The translations under genes and the position numbers were made by a program. 64,000 bases of DNA from Loripinus fragilis (Eukaryota; Mollusca; Bivalvia; Lucinida; Lucinidae), in the NCBI GenBank assembly GCA_964019695.1, contig OZ026524.1, positions 63,619,066 through 63,683,065 of the forward strand, in the 5' to 3' direction. Below are positions 10,801 through 22,950 of this stretch, piece by piece. Every line of letters begins with the position of its first letter. Position 1 is the first letter of the stretch. The notes beneath the pieces were generated by a model that was not told the DNA's origin, made no database searches, and saw nothing but the letters and a program-made list of their open reading frames with translations.

Positions 10801-11135
10801 TTTAGTGGTTTGAAATAATTCTATCTCACATACCCCGTACCAACCCGTGGGAAGGATAAATAACGAGCAACCAGAGTCGGAAGACAAGTCACGTCATTGT
10901 TATCTTAAAGTTACGTCATCCCAGCGTTCAGGAACTTCTGGGAGCCTTTTTAAATAATAACTGTGGCATTAAATGGTGAACGGGAAAAAAATCATTATTC
11001 GTATGAGGATGGGATAATAAAAAATCTGTCCCTTGAGATCACCGTTTGTCATCACAAGGCTTGGCGAGTGATGATAAACGATGATCACGAGGGTCTCATC
11101 CTCACACGCATGATAAATTCTTATAAAAACGACTG
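10800..11135 (-). mobile_element. Foldback element family P8, copy 3
   Basis: Starts with the family end TTCTATCTCACATACC, then TCACGTCATTGTTATC and TTACGTCATCCCAGCG, then the inverted repeat with tip CAAGGCTTGGCGAG at 11055-11068. Ends 30 bp from the 11165-11245 exon. Confidence 0.6.
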
Positions 11136-11164
11136 TAGCCTCTAAATGCATAGCCTAAACTTAC

Positions 11165-11245
11165 TGAACTTGTGCTTGATGTTCCCGGATCTCCCGTTTG
11201 GTCCTCTGGCGTTTTCATAGCTGATGTTGTTGAATCTTTACTGTC
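11165..11245 (-). CDS. Internal exon of the split gene, 81 bp, Ser/Thr-rich
   Basis: Acceptor TTATTTTTCTATATTCCAG and donor TCA|GTAAGTTTAG are near-ideal. The 27 codons begin DSKDSTTSAMKTPEDQTGD and end PGTSSTSS, a Ser/Thr-rich linker likely to be disordered and possibly phosphorylated. Phase 0 on both sides. It sits 30 bp from the end of a foldback element (10800-11135). This is among the best-supported exons of the gene. Confidence 0.6.
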
Positions 11246-12043
11246 CTGGAATATAGAAAAATAAAACGCTTGTCACAGTCAATCTTGCAAATATATCTCG
11301 GACATATATTTTAAATAATCCGGATGAACGGATCCTTCTTGTGACAAAACCTGATATGTTGCATGCAAATAACAAATGCCCAGGCATATACGGATAGTCT
11401 GATAAACGTCCACGCTCTGAGGTTGCTGGTATGTATTCTGTCTAAACATGTTGCATGCTAAATTTCAATATTCAATATAATGTCTGTAGCTGAGAAGCAG
11501 GTAGGGGTGGCACCTACATGTCGTCACAAACCCAAAAGACAGGGTTTCTTGCCTCAAAACGCAAATGTTACTGTAAACAACTTGATATTCACGGCATCAA
11601 AATTTGACATTTTAAAAGACTGACATATTTAATTTTTGTGGTTTCTCAATTTAATGCCCTTTAAAGTTTTTTTTTTCTTTTCTCATAAGGACTACTCTGA
11701 AAGTGAAAGGAAAAAAATGCTCCTTATGGGGAGCATATTCTTTTCTTTAAAAGTAATCCGTTTTAAGACGTCTTCTCTACGTTGTAACATACTCTACCGT
11801 TGAATAACGTACGATACAAATACCAACATACTAAGGATGTTGTGTTCATTTATTGCTTATTGTGTAGCTGAATTCAAAACTTATATTTTGGAGATTTTAT
11901 TTTACAGCTAATAGCGCCAAACAAAATTACCTACCATTACAGTATGATAGTAAAGCGACCCACAAGAAATGATGAAGTAAGATGAGATACACAACAAACG
12001 GCCCATCGCCCAACTGTGCAGAAAAGTATAACTTTGTGCTTAC
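11246..12043. other. No feature recognised
   Basis: AT-rich intron. A small imperfect hairpin (GCTCCTTATGGGGAGC, near 11718) is the only structure noted. Confidence 0.4.
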
Positions 12044-12064
12044 ATTCTGGTTGTAAACATCAAT
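12044..12064 (-). CDS. Possible 21-bp microexon (weak)
   Basis: Acceptor GAAATTAATTACAAG, 21 bp reading IDVYNQN, donor AAT|GTAAGC. Phase 0 would fit the chain. The acceptor lacks a long pyrimidine tract, so this may be chance. Confidence 0.22.
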
Positions 12065-12115
12065 CTTGTAATTAATTTCAGACAAGGCACTTATATATTA
12101 CCGTTTCACATACAT

Positions 12116-12442
12116 GAGGGTCTGGATGGGGTTAAGTTTTAGTGGATAATGGCCTTATTTTATAATGATAAGAGAATAAAAGCAAACAAATATTTATTTG
12201 AATATAATGTGGATTTAAAAATTAAGAAAAATATCTACTTTAAAAAAAATAGTAGAAAAATACTGCATACTAAGTTTTGATAGAATAACCAATAGTCCAA
12301 ATAAAAGTCCCAAAATAAAATTGTAAGATATCAAAATTTATAAAGAATAATCAAATTCTTTTTAAAGAATAAGCAAAGATTTAATGATATTGAATAATGT
12401 TTTTAATTTTTATTGATTAATGAACAGCAGATCCAACCCTCA
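12116..12442. mobile_element. AT-rich element P16, copy 1 (diverged)
   Basis: Starts GAGGGTCTGGATGGGGTTAA and ends with a mirrored AACCCTC; the inside is eroded AATAATGAATA-type sequence. Better copies at 23940-24222 and 26877-27186. Confidence 0.5.
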
Positions 12443-12940
12443 AATTCAAAAAAACATTAACTGAGATATTAACTTTTTCTCATACTTCTGTGCTTGGTTT
12501 TGCATGAGTATTTAATTGAACGGTACACATTTGTGATAAAACATCTTGAATACATGTTATTTTTATATATATATTTGATTCACATTACCTCTAAGAAATA
12601 GACATAATAAATATAAACCAAGGTGATTACGTGATTAAATTGATATTTTCATTGCTGCACGTGTATTCAAACCATAAATAATACCTTAACCAATAGTTTA
12701 TTTTATCTCATACAGGTTTATCTTGGACTTAAATTAAACATGCCTGCTCAATTCGAGTGGCAATGAAATTTGTTTTTAAAAAATGCCTGAAAAATGAAGT
12801 ATCCCTGAATGATGAGTTTTATGATAATGTTAGTATGTTTCTGAATGTAGAAGAAAGAAAATATCTATCACCATTGATGAGTAGAAAAGCAAAAACATGA
12901 AGTTGTAAATTTTATACCAGAGGCTCAATTAGCCTATACC
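12443..12940. other. No feature recognised
   Basis: AT-rich intron without recognisable elements. Confidence 0.4.
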
Positions 12941-13212
12941 GCTCATCTGAGTTGTTGGCCTCATGGTTTCAGAATTTATTTTAATTACGACCCCAGGGGC
13001 ATTATTGTATTAAATATATAAGCTGTGTGCATCATGGCTTGAGAGAAGAAGATATTAAGTTTTCCCCTTTATAAGTTTATGGTAGCAAAATACCACTAGG
13101 GTTTAGCCAATATGGACCTCATGTGCATAGTTGGCAGGATTTATGTAGGGGACCACTAGATACTGCTACATACTTAATATTGTATAAGCTGTGGGCCTCG
13201 TGGTTTAAGACA

Positions 13213-13660
13213 AAGTAAGAGTGCAAAGATCAGGAAGCGATACAAACAAGAACGACACCTGGCCCAGGATACCAGCGGAAAAGTGACAAACTCTCAGTTA
13301 GACACCATAAACGAGAGCCAAGAGGTCAGCCCTTTCCCAGCAGGTGACCACAAGGCACATAAACAAACACACACAAAGTCATAGCAAACACAACACAAAA
13401 AAATAAAAGATCCACAAAAGAAGAACCGCCTTGGAACGATCAGTAAAATATTTACTGGAGGGCCTAAACTGGTTTCACAGCGCCAACCTCAACCTTAATT
13501 CAGATGTCCATCAAGACACATAGATATTTGGTTTGTATGAAAGACCCCTAACTTATCAATACATCATCTCCTAGAACATATAAATCAAGATAAAACAAAG
13601 ATAAGGACTCAACAGTAAATAAAACTGAATACCGTAGCAAAAGAAATCCAACAGGTAAAC
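13213..13660 (+). repeat. Dispersed repeat family C, copy inside the tandem array
   Basis: About 430 bp matching 17466-17890 and the complement of 35085-35520: GATCAGGAAGCGATAC, CCAGCAGGTGACCACAAGG, ATACATCATCTCCTAGAACA. It splits a unit of the ~166-bp repeat. No tRNA promoter box or reading frame seen; class unknown. Confidence 0.65.
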
Positions 13661-14833
13661 CCCGGTTTATGGAAGCAAAAGACTACAAGGGACCGTGCAG
13701 TCAAGATAGACTCAATGTGCATGGTTGGCAGGATTTATGTAGGGGACCATCAGATGTTGCTACAAACTAAAAATTGCTTTGTTTAAGCTGTGGGCCTCGT
13801 GGTTTTCGACACGGAGATTATTACGTTTTTCCCCATTATAAGTCTATGGAAGCTATTGACACCTGGAGCGTGGCCAATCTGAATCATATAGGCAAGTACG
13901 GCATTTTTTATGTAGGAGACTACAAGTCATTGCTATATACTAAATATACAAGGTATGGGTCTCATGGTTTGTTTTAGAGAAGAATATTTTTAGAGTTTTC
14001 CCCTATATTAGTCTTTGGAAGCTAATGACCCGGACTGTGGTCAATTTGGGCCCTAGGGATATGGTTGACATGATTCATGTATGAAACAACTAGGCATTGC
14101 TACATACTAAATATTTAAACTGTGGGCCACATGGTTTTCGAAAAGAAGATTTGTAAGTTTGTTTTATTATACGTCTATTGAATCGTTTGATCCCCAGATC
14201 AGGCCAGTTTAACCTAGAGCTGCTAAATTGGCAGTATTTCTGCTACAATATTAAAGTTGTGGACATAGCGGTTTTCGAGAATAAAGCCCCGTTCTCACTG
14301 TCCCGGTTTAAGGTGCCGGTTCACCCCGGTTTGATGATCCGGGATGAACCGTGATGAACCGTGTCACAACCGTGGCGGCACCGTGGACAACCTTGGAGAT
14401 CCGGGGTGAACCGTGTTGAACCGTGTTAAACCGGCTCATGTCCCCGGTTGTTTTAAAATGTTTAAAACAACCGGCACTCACCGGGAGTAACCGGGAAGGC
14501 TGTCAAATACCGTGATAAACCGGGAAGACGCCGGGAGCAACCGTGTCTCCACCGGGACGGCGTCGGGGCGATACCGGCGTAATCCGGGAACATCCGTGTC
14601 TCCACCGTGATAAACCGTGTGGTTCCACTGCCTATGTATATGTAATAAAATGCAAAATAAAAATGAAAAGTCACTCCTGCTGCACCTAAAATGAAATTGG
14701 ATTCATCCAAATGATAAGGATGGGAAAGTCCATTCGTCACAAGTTGGTTAAATTGTCAGCAGTATAAATGTGCTCATTTACAAAGCTAAATATGAATAAA
14801 TGCACTTATAATTACTGAAGAGTCAAGCATATG

Positions 14834-15062
14834 TGAGCTACGACATGAGATCTCCAACAATGTGGTAGTTGCCATTAGCAAAGCCTCAGATCAGCCTGCG
14901 CCTAGGCGCAGTCTGATCAGAGCCTTTGCTTGTCGCTTGATTATTCTATGACTGTTAAGCTACTGACCGAACAACTTTACAGCTTAATTGGGGACTGCAC
15001 AGGCTTGTCTGAGTCTACACTTCTCAAAATATCACATTGTTCGAAATCACATGCCCCGCTCA
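14834..15062. mobile_element. MITE family P3, copy 1 (nested)
   Basis: Ends TGAGCTACGACATGAGAT and ATCACATGCCCCGCTCA are imperfect inverted repeats around CCAACAATGTGG / CACATTGTTCG. The middle is a palindrome, CAGATCAGCCTGCGCC / GGCGCAGTCTGATCAG. Copies at 33396-33614 and 43977-44215 have the same layout. Confidence 0.7.
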
Positions 15063-15098
15063 AAGTGTTTATATATTTTTACGAAAAAGCAAGACAAT

Positions 15099-15360
15099 CT
15101 GGGCCTAGAATTACAATGTATCCTTAAAGTTAAGGAGTACTTAAGTTAAGTATTGAATTTCCAGGATGCGAAAAATAACGTTTCCAAACTGATTAAAACC
15201 ATAATAGTTTCATTTTTTCTGTAGATCACAATGATATCTTTGACCATGAGTACTGCATCGCTCTTGGCAATTTATTAAGCATTTAATGTACATGTTGAAG
15301 TATCAATACTTAAATTAAGTCTTCCTTAACTTTAAGGAGGCATTGTAATTCTGGGCCCAG
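15099..15360. mobile_element. MITE with ~60-bp TIRs (nested)
   Basis: CTGGGCCTAGAATTACAATG followed by TATCCTTAAAGTTAAGGAG at 15099-15157 is mirrored at 15302-15360 (ending GTAATTCTGGGCCCAG). 262 bp, non-coding. Only copy seen in this window. Confidence 0.75.
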
Positions 15361-16337
15361 ATCAACAACATTTAAACCTCGTCGTTAGAAAACAGGTCTG
15401 CTTCTGCTTATTTGTCATGCAAATGAGCTGCGAGGTTACTAGGCATTTGCTTTCGCTACACAGATCATGATTCCTCTAGTAACTCGTTTATGGATGTGCA
15501 GTCCAATTTGTGTCATAACTGTTATGCGATAGAGACAGAAGAAAACTGATGTTACTCCACGTTTTTATCCTGGTTTGATAGTGCAGAGTAGCACCGGGAC
15601 GCAACCGTGGCCCTACCGGCATGTAACCGTGGCGCAACCGGCAGTTACCGGGACATCGCCGTAAACAACCTGGGTAACACCGGGGTATACCGGCACGAAC
15701 CGTGGCTCCACCGTGCTGCACCGTAAGTGCTCCGTGGTGAACCGGGGCTCAACCGGCGTCTTGCTTTCTCGAGAACCGGGGCTATACCGGGGTAACGTCG
15801 GCACAGTGAGAACGCAATTTATTTTTTATGAAATGTGTCCCGGTGCATCACGGTATACCGGCTGTCCTGCATCGGGATGAACCGTGGCTACACCGGCACA
15901 GTGAGAATGGGGCTTAAGATTCTTTAAATCTTCTCCATTATAATATTTGGAATCTAATGACCCAGGGACATGGGCAATTTGGACCCCATGGGTATGTTGT
16001 GCAGGATTTATGTAGGTGACCACTAGACGTTGCTAAGCTGTGGGCTTCATGGTTTCAGAGAAGAATCTTTTTTAAAAAATCCTATTATAAGTCTATGGAA
16101 ACTCTTGATCATCAGGGCAGGGCCAGTTTCGACTCCAGGGGCTTTATTGACAGGATGTATGGGGAGACTACTAGATGAAGTCGCATTATAAATATACAGA
16201 CTGTAGACCTCATGTTTTAGGGGAGAATATTTTTAACGTTTTATCCCATTATGAGTGTATGGCCAGCCTCCAAAGATTTACGTTTCAAATATAAATCAAA
16301 ACAGTGGTTTGTACTATTTGTATATTGAGATACTTAC

Positions 16338-16364
16338 CGACAGCATGAAAACAGGATTGTCATA
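16338..16364 (-). CDS. 27-bp microexon of the split gene
   Basis: Reads YDNPVFMLS between acceptor TTTCTATTATTATTTTAG and donor TCG|GTAAGTATC, both good. Phase 0 on both sides. It lies about 60 bp beyond the end of a ~166-bp tandem repeat block and about 40 bp before a MITE, so the exon survives in a heavily invaded intron. Confidence 0.5.
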
Positions 16365-16405
16365 CTAAAATAATAATAGAAAGATTCACTGTTCTTTCGG
16401 TAATC

Positions 16406-16634
16406 TACTGTCCTGCCAGCTTAGAGTGACAGTGACATCATATTGTGTTTACAAAGTTATCAGGGACTTATAATCGATAGATCACTTGTGTATTAATCCT
16501 ATCCGCAGGATATGATTAATATACAAGTGGTCTATCGATTCGAGTTAGCTCAAGTGGAGTGTTCAAGTTAATGTTTTACTTAACAATTGTAAACAAATAT
16601 TTCGTCTCTGTCACTCTTGGTTTGCACGACAGTA
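16406..16634. mobile_element. MITE family P5, copy 1
   Basis: TIRs TACTGTCCTGCCAGCTTAGA and the mirrored end TTGGTTTGCACGACAGTA, both bounded by TA as for a Tc1/mariner-type target. A second inverted pair lies inside (ATCGATAGATCACTTGTGTA ... ACAAGTGGTCTATCGAT). Copy 2 at 33697-33923. Confidence 0.75.
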
Positions 16635-17465
16635 GGTATGTAAACTTGTGTACAAAAATACACCTCTCTTATTTTTTTAAAATCAGACATATGAACCAGC
16701 ACATCAGCACATGACAATTTGCTATTTATTGTATTTTTGATCACTGAAAGTTCCGGCAGGCCCACACAAATGCTCAGACTTTCCAGAGTCTTTGCTGCTC
16801 ACATACTCAAATTACAAATGTTGATGAAGACTTTGACCAGCCCCAATATTTACAATAGAAGGGACGATTTAAGGAGGAATTTGCGTATATGCAATCAATT
16901 ACGAGGGCTGTTTAAATATGAATGCAAGTAGCTTCATACTTTTCTTCACATATATGCTACAACAAAATGGTAAACGTTTCTATAAAGGACTATATGTCAC
17001 CTTTAAATTGGCACCAGACCTAGAGAAAAATACAGTATACTTATCGAGTTATATCTCTTTGAATGAGGGTCACGTTAGTATACTAACAAATCAATGCTTC
17101 GAATATATACCAGTGATATAGATGAGCGTATAATTCTTCGATAAACAGGTGAAATTTCTTGAATTTTTTAAGTAAGCATCCCCATCTTCTTACATAATGA
17201 TTCTGTGATAGTTGCGAAAATCAGACATGCTTTTGTAAAATTACAACGAATAGTTTACACTAAAGTCTCCTTATGTTTTGCAAATAAATGGTAAACAAAA
17301 CACCACCTTTCAGTTTTCAGTTAAACTTATCTCTAACGAATGCACGAAGCAACATTTAAACTAGTTTTAACTCAAAGGCAATATGTTGATCACTCATTCT
17401 GAGTTGTTGCTACAAACTATTGATGGATAGTGGGTTATTTTTAAACGCTGAAAAGCATTTTTATT
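16635..17465. other. No feature recognised
   Basis: Intronic sequence with short chance reading frames only. Confidence 0.4.
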
Positions 17466-17890
17466 AAAAGTGAGTAAGGGTGAAAAGATCAGGAATCGAT
17501 ACGACCAAGTACCACACCTGACCCAGAACACCAATAGGAAAGTGACAAACTCACAGTTAGACACCACAAACGGGAGCCAAGAGGTCAGCTCTTTCCCAGC
17601 AGGTGACCACAAGGTACATATAAACAGACACACACAAAGGCATAGCAAACACAAGACAGAAAAAAACCTAAAAGATCCACAAAGAAGTACCCCCCTTGGA
17701 ACGGTCAGTAAAATATTTTACTGGAGGGCTTAAACCGGTTTAACGGTGCAACAACCTCACTCTTAGTTCAGATGTGGATCAAGACATATAGATCTTTGGT
17801 TTGCTTGAAAGACCTAACTTATCAATGCAACATCTCCTAGAACATATAAATCAAGATATAAAAAGGAGATAGAGCAAAGATAAGATAAGT
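17466..17890 (+). repeat. Dispersed repeat family C, copy
   Basis: Same ~430-bp repeat as 13213-13660, same orientation. It ends about 100 bp from the 17988-18014 microexon. Confidence 0.65.
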
Positions 17891-17987
17891 CGAAAATGCC
17901 TTAAGTGAGGGGTTTATAGAATTCTAAATTTGAAGGTAAACTTTAAGTTTGACCATTATAGGCATTATTTAGAATAAAATTACTCAC

Positions 17988-18014
17988 CTGGTCTTGAGTA
18001 ATAGACAGATTTAA
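17988..18014 (-). CDS. 27-bp microexon of the split gene
   Basis: Reads LNLSITQDQ between acceptor TGACATTAATCAAG and a very strong donor CAG|GTGAGTAAT. Phase 0 on both sides. The acceptor is weaker than those of neighbouring exons. Inferred from splice signals and phase only. Confidence 0.4.
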
Positions 18015-18747
18015 CTTGATTAATGTCAACAAGTCATTAAGAGGCATAAAATGCTTGAAAAAAGGTATAAAATGTGATCACTCTGCAAATAGAGGACGTC
18101 ACGTTTTGAAAGCTCCCTTATGACATATTTAGCATGTTTTCACAAAACACAAATAGAACAACACCGCGATGTTCATTATTACATCACCAGTGGTTAACTC
18201 AAAATGACGTTTATCATAAAAATAATGACGTTACAAATGTGCCTGTTTACTCGAGATTGCAACAGAATTATATAAACTTTATCCTGCAAGCATCTTTTGG
18301 ATTGTAATTAAACTTGCATCTAAAATTTGGTGCCATTTTGTCTAAAACCTACAAAGATATGACACAATATCCGCACATGTACCAAAACGTGCATTGCGGT
18401 TTGCTTCAGAAAAACTTCAGTATGCAGGGATGGCCTTTATAAGGGTCTGTAACACGAGAAATATAGTGAGTGTTCCTTTATGTTTGGTGCCATTTTCAAG
18501 GCGACAAATAGTTCTTTGCAGAAAGGTATGGCATTTTATCGTAGCATATATGTGAAGAAAGTTATGCGGCTACTTGCATTCATATTTGAACAGCCCTCGT
18601 AGTTTTGGATGAATAGAACAGAAAACTATTGTATCAATCTGTAGTCCAAACTGTTTCCAGAAGCTTTGTTATTATGTACACAACCATTGTTCAAATATGA
18701 ATATTTTCCATCGAAAAGTGTTAGGGAATATTGCGTTACAAGCCTTG
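18015..18747. other. No feature recognised
   Basis: Intron. Scattered TGACGTT motifs near 18.2 kb but no element ends found. Confidence 0.4.
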
Positions 18748-19082
18748 AAATAGAGGATCTTACATGAGTGCTCATGTTTTATTGAATTTATCAAAAGAGT
18801 TGGGGAAAAGAGATAAAATGCGAGGCTTGCCGAGCATTTTATCTCTTTTTCGCAACGAGTTTAATAAATTCAATAATACAAGAGCACGAATGTTAGATTC
18901 TATTTATCATATGACGAATACTTTGAAATCTGATCTCTGGCTTAAAAACGTTATAATTTTGTCATTATGTACGCAACATTGTTATGGACGTCATAACGTT
19001 TCCCGTAAATCTATAAACCACTAGTGGTTTATCGATTTTATTGCATGGCGTTATTTCACTCCCAGACGCGACGTCATATGAT
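18748..19082 (+). mobile_element. Foldback element family P6, copy 2 (full)
   Basis: First part (18748-18915): long inverted repeat starting AAATAGAGGATCTTAC with tip CGAGGCTTGCCGAG at 18821-18834. Second part: bounded by CATATGACG and CGACGTCATATGAT, with GGACGTCATAACG and a CCACTAGTGG palindrome inside. Full copy in reverse at 22951-23283, deleted copy at 2794-3096. Confidence 0.75.
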
Positions 19083-19097
19083 GAACAGGATTTTAGT

Positions 19098-19330
19098 ATA
19101 CTTGACCTTGACCTGAGGCTCCAAGGTCAAATCGGTATATAAAATCTTTTGTTGCCGTCTTCACAACATAGCTCATCTTTGGTCCAACTATGAACTCCTT
19201 CCATTAAAAAATGAATGGTGATAAGAGGAGTTAATGCTAAAGGTCATAAGAGCATTTAAAGTATATATAGCCTTTAACTTTGACTCTAATTTCATATTGA
19301 TGATTCAGAAGTTTCTTTAACATCTGCAAA
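19098..19330. repeat. Dispersed repeat family E (TGACCTTG-rich), one or two units
   Basis: CTTGACCTTGACCTGAGGCTCCAAGGTCA and following ~150-bp spacing resemble the tandem units at 29090-29930. Confidence 0.5.
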
Positions 19331-20820
19331 CCATGAGTCAGCATCGTGTCAGATGTAATAGAAGATATCAGTACAAGCCATGAAACAGGGTTAAAGGAGA
19401 AAGCATCATTGAAAGCTCAAATCATAAACGCAGCGCTTATCAAACAATGCAATCTGCCACAAATCTAATAAAACTAAATGGAATGTTTAGCAATTCGAAA
19501 ATAAAAGATCTGACTTCTAATAAACCAATTAATGCTACCATTTTGAATATTTAATTTACCTCATGTTACGTTTGAATAAAACATTAAATTTCCAATTACA
19601 TGACAGGCTGTTCATGTTTTTGATAATCAACTATTTTTAATAGATGCATCAATTAAAATGCAAAGTTAAAATGAATAGCAAGGAATTAGTTATTCTGTGT
19701 ATGTTTGTTTTACGAGATATTTTATAAGGCTATATGACGTCACATGGCCTATTATTAATACATCACTGCTCTACGGAGTTGTACTAGCATGTACCTTTCA
19801 AATCACAGCACCAAAACTTTTGTTGTCATCTGCACATCATTAACAAGTTTTGCAAAAAAAATAAACACCCTTTATCATTAAATGCAAAAAGAATCTGTGT
19901 TACTACCAACAACAAAAAAAAAATAATAATAATGTGGGGATGTGTCGTTCTGGTCCCATGTTGCCCTCGCATGTTCTATGCAGGACGTATGCATATATTT
20001 TAATCTAAACAAATTTATATTTAATGTTTATATGTTCTAACATATAATTGGTAAGCGGGCAACCAACTTTCGCAGATCAAGGAAAAATAAAGTGCACAAA
20101 ACATTGCAGATTCTCAAACTGTATTATTTAATTAATATGGATATCATCGACTTATCACTCATTCATTCTTGAATATTTTGTTTGGATGCTTTTTTCCTTC
20201 TGTGTGTGTTTTTTTCTTGATTTTAGAAGTTAAGTCTGTCTGTTTATACCCGTTGCTTCAATGGTTACATTTCCTTGTTTTTACAATAGTGAACATGTCA
20301 AAATAATTCAATCCTGTTTAGAAAGGAAAACATAAGGACCAATTTAGAATTTTGTCAATAGACTGCTACTAGTAATACTTTAGCATACATAAAAAACAGC
20401 TCAAGGGAAAATGCTTTAAAAAGCACATTAAAATTTGATATAACTCAATTTCTGACATAGTGGTGGCACTTTAAATTATAACCAATAAAATATAATAAAT
20501 AACGGTATTTTGCGATGTCTTAAGGCACTATATTGGAAATGCTGAAAACGTGATAGAGATATAGTTTGTACTTTAGGTAAGTCGACTGATACCAACTATC
20601 ATAATACAATAAACTCTTTGTTTTATAAGTATTGTTCAAGCTTTCGTTGTCGTCTGCTGCCTTTTTAAAACCAACTTTAATAAAAAAAAAAACTCTCAGA
20701 AACACTATCAGACTGCTAAATGGTTTAGATCCGGATCTGGGTCCAAACTGTTTGCAAATGTTATCAGCAGATGACAAAAATCGCCACTAGCAAGGAGAGT
20801 TATATGCTTGAAGACAATAC
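19331..20820. other. No gene seen; AT-rich intron
   Basis: About 1.5 kb with only chance reading frames. A single P1-like arm (GGATCTGGGTCCAAACTG) is visible near 20733. Confidence 0.4.
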
Positions 20821-20928
20821 CTGTATGGCATCAAAAGACTTGCTGAGCCGTTTTTCATCCGCTGGAGTGAGCTCTTTTATACTGGAGTTGCTGCTGGAGT
20901 CCTCGCTTCCCCTACTGTTACTAGAAGG
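20821..20928 (-). CDS. Internal exon of the split gene, 108 bp, Ser-rich then KELTPADEKRLSKSFDAIQ
   Basis: Acceptor CTGCTTATTCTATTCAG and donor CAG|GTATTG bound 36 codons. The first half is a Ser/Asn/Asp linker (SSNSRGSEDSSSNSS), the second half a charged, probably helical segment KELTPADEKRLSKSFDAIQ. Phase 0 on both sides. GC content and codon use stand out from the surrounding AT-rich intron, which supports coding. The open frame continues past both splice sites for some codons, so borders rest on the splice consensus. Confidence 0.55.
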
Positions 20929-20989
20929 CTGAATAGAATAAGCAGAATTGAGGTCATCAACACACAGCAAGGTGATTAAACACAATTAC

Positions 20990-20990
<1 letters not shown>

Positions 20991-21039
<49 letters not shown>

Positions 21040-21185
21040 GCTTTCCTGGGTATAAACCAGTTCTGCCGAGTTGGTTTAAGATTTGTGTTGGTTTTATAAC
21101 GGGAACACCCAAAGGCTCACCGAAAGTGGTTTTATGTTTCTGGGTTATGAATTTAAAACCCTTTGCTGGGTAATCATTCATACGT
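20991..21185 (-). mobile_element. Retroposon remnant with long poly(A) tail
   Basis: A run of 48 T (20991-21038) is followed by GGCTTTCCTGGGTATAAACCAGTTCT, which resembles the body of the SINEs at 43124 and 45806. On the minus strand this is a SINE-like 3' end with a poly(A) tail. No A and B boxes recognised. Confidence 0.45.
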
Positions 21186-21554
21186 ACGACATATCTCATA
21201 TAAATATTTTCTTAAATATTATCACATTGTTAATAAGATTCATGAAGACTGGAAGGTATTGCATAAAAAGGAAAACGCACTTACACAGGCACCAAATAAA
21301 AAAACAAAACTACTTGAATACAAAAAAAAAAATATCCAAATTTCTATTACTCAAATGCAACATCAAGATAACAGCAATAAAAAGTCAGAATTGAAATGGA
21401 CAAACGAATTTACGTACCTAATATCGTTTGGTACTCTGCATACTTGATGGAGTTTCGATGTACAAATGATGTCAAATTAAGATATTTCCAATATTGTAAC
21501 GAAATCCGTCTAGCCAAGTGGAAAAGCATGCTCACCCACCACAGGTGGTTTATT

Positions 21555-21958
<404 letters not shown>

Positions 21959-22138
21959 CATATATATATACTCGCATCAAAAACTGCAGATTGCATCTAC
22001 CTGTACATCTACCCGGTACATTAGTACGTTACACCAACGTATTATACACATGACTTCGCACCGCCACATTACTTTCGACCCAAGACTTGGCCTGAGAAAA
22101 TCACTGGTAAGGCAACTCCTGCCTGGCACTTGACATTA

Positions 22139-22500
22139 TCAGTTACCTCTCATATAAACTGCATTGTTGCGCGTTGCCTGATAAACGTTGTCTATCTCAC
22201 GGCATGTTGCCTTTATCAGGTCATGATGACGTTGCACTTTTTGAGTGACGTCGCTAATGACGCTGTATCAACACAAAATCAAAAATTACGTCGTTATCGC
22301 TAGCTTGAAGAGTGTTCAACTATGGGTAACTGATAAATAGAATACCAGGTTCGCGTCTTTTGATATCAAGTTTACCAGGCTCGGCTTTGAGAACGCATGT
22401 TGAATCGCTCGGCAAGCCTCGCGATGTCAACATGCGTTCTCAAGCCTTGCCTGGTAAACTTGATATCAAAAGACACTCACCTAGTATTCTCTATTTATCC
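22139..22500 (+). mobile_element. Foldback element family P7, copy 2
   Basis: Collinear with 9262-9625. Arms run about 22340-22407 and 22422-22493 with the tip CTCGGCAAGCCTCG at 22408-22421, exact complement of the shared motif. The first half has GAGTGACGTCGCTAATGACG. The tip is centred between the arms. Confidence 0.7.
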
Positions 22501-22619
22501 CACCGCTGCCACAAAGTAACTTGAACCGTCTATCCAACAAACGCTGTCAGGGGAAAGCATGCTCACCCACCAAGAGTGGTTTATTACTGATATAAGCTAA
22601 CTTTACTTGCATCACAAAC

Positions 22620-22870
22620 AACACTGTTTCAAAAATAGTAAGTGAGTACGATTAGGAAATACCACAATCACAAACTGCAGACAACCCCGTGGCACCGCGA
22701 GGAAGAGCCGCTCAATCATAACGAGACACCAGGAAGACAAATTAAGCAAAGCAATCAGCTCTCTCTTCCCCATCAAGATGATTGCAATACTAGAATGGAC
22801 ATAAAGTAACGTACAACAAAACATAGAACAATTACAGACTCCCACAATGGGAGAAACAATAAACGAAAAG
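22620..22870 (+). repeat. Dispersed repeat family A, copy
   Basis: AGTGAGTACGATTAGGAAAT, ACCACAATCACAAACTGCAG, GTGGCACCGCGAGGAAGAG, CAGCTCTCTCTTCCCCATCA. Same order as at 52410. Confidence 0.6.
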
Positions 22871-22950
22871 TCAAATTTGCCTATTACATAGTACGTTGTA
22901 CAAACGCATTATATACATAACTGACTGCACACCGTCACAATGCAAATATT

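Larger units (their letters stand above)
14284..15915. mobile_element. 1632-bp DNA transposon, non-autonomous, subterminal repeats
   Basis: TIRs are AAGCCCCGTTCTCACTGTCC at the left and its near-complement (ACAGTGAGAATGGGGCTT) at the right. Inside each end are dense short motifs, AACCGTG and CCGGGA/CCGGC, covering roughly 14.30-14.63 and 15.60-15.90 kb, typical of transposase-binding subterminal repeats. No transposase frame. It carries two younger MITEs (14834-15062 and 15099-15360) and sits in the ~166-bp array. Superfamily not determined; the target duplication is unclear. Confidence 0.7.
12945..16275. repeat. ~166-bp tandem repeat, broken by insertions
   Basis: Units share GCTGTGGGCCTCGTGGTTTT, CCCATTATAAGTCTATGGAA and GGCAGGATTTATGTAGGGGA. 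Starts near 13024, 13190, 13786, 13951, 14118, 14258, 16035 and 16200. Once the two insertions (family C at 13213-13660 and a 1632-bp transposon at 14284-15915) are subtracted, spacing is about 140-171 bp throughout, so the array predates both insertions. Confidence 0.75.

Noticed and set aside
19794..19850. Minus exon candidate beside GTACATGC
   Set aside because: All three frames meet a stop between the acceptor and the donor.
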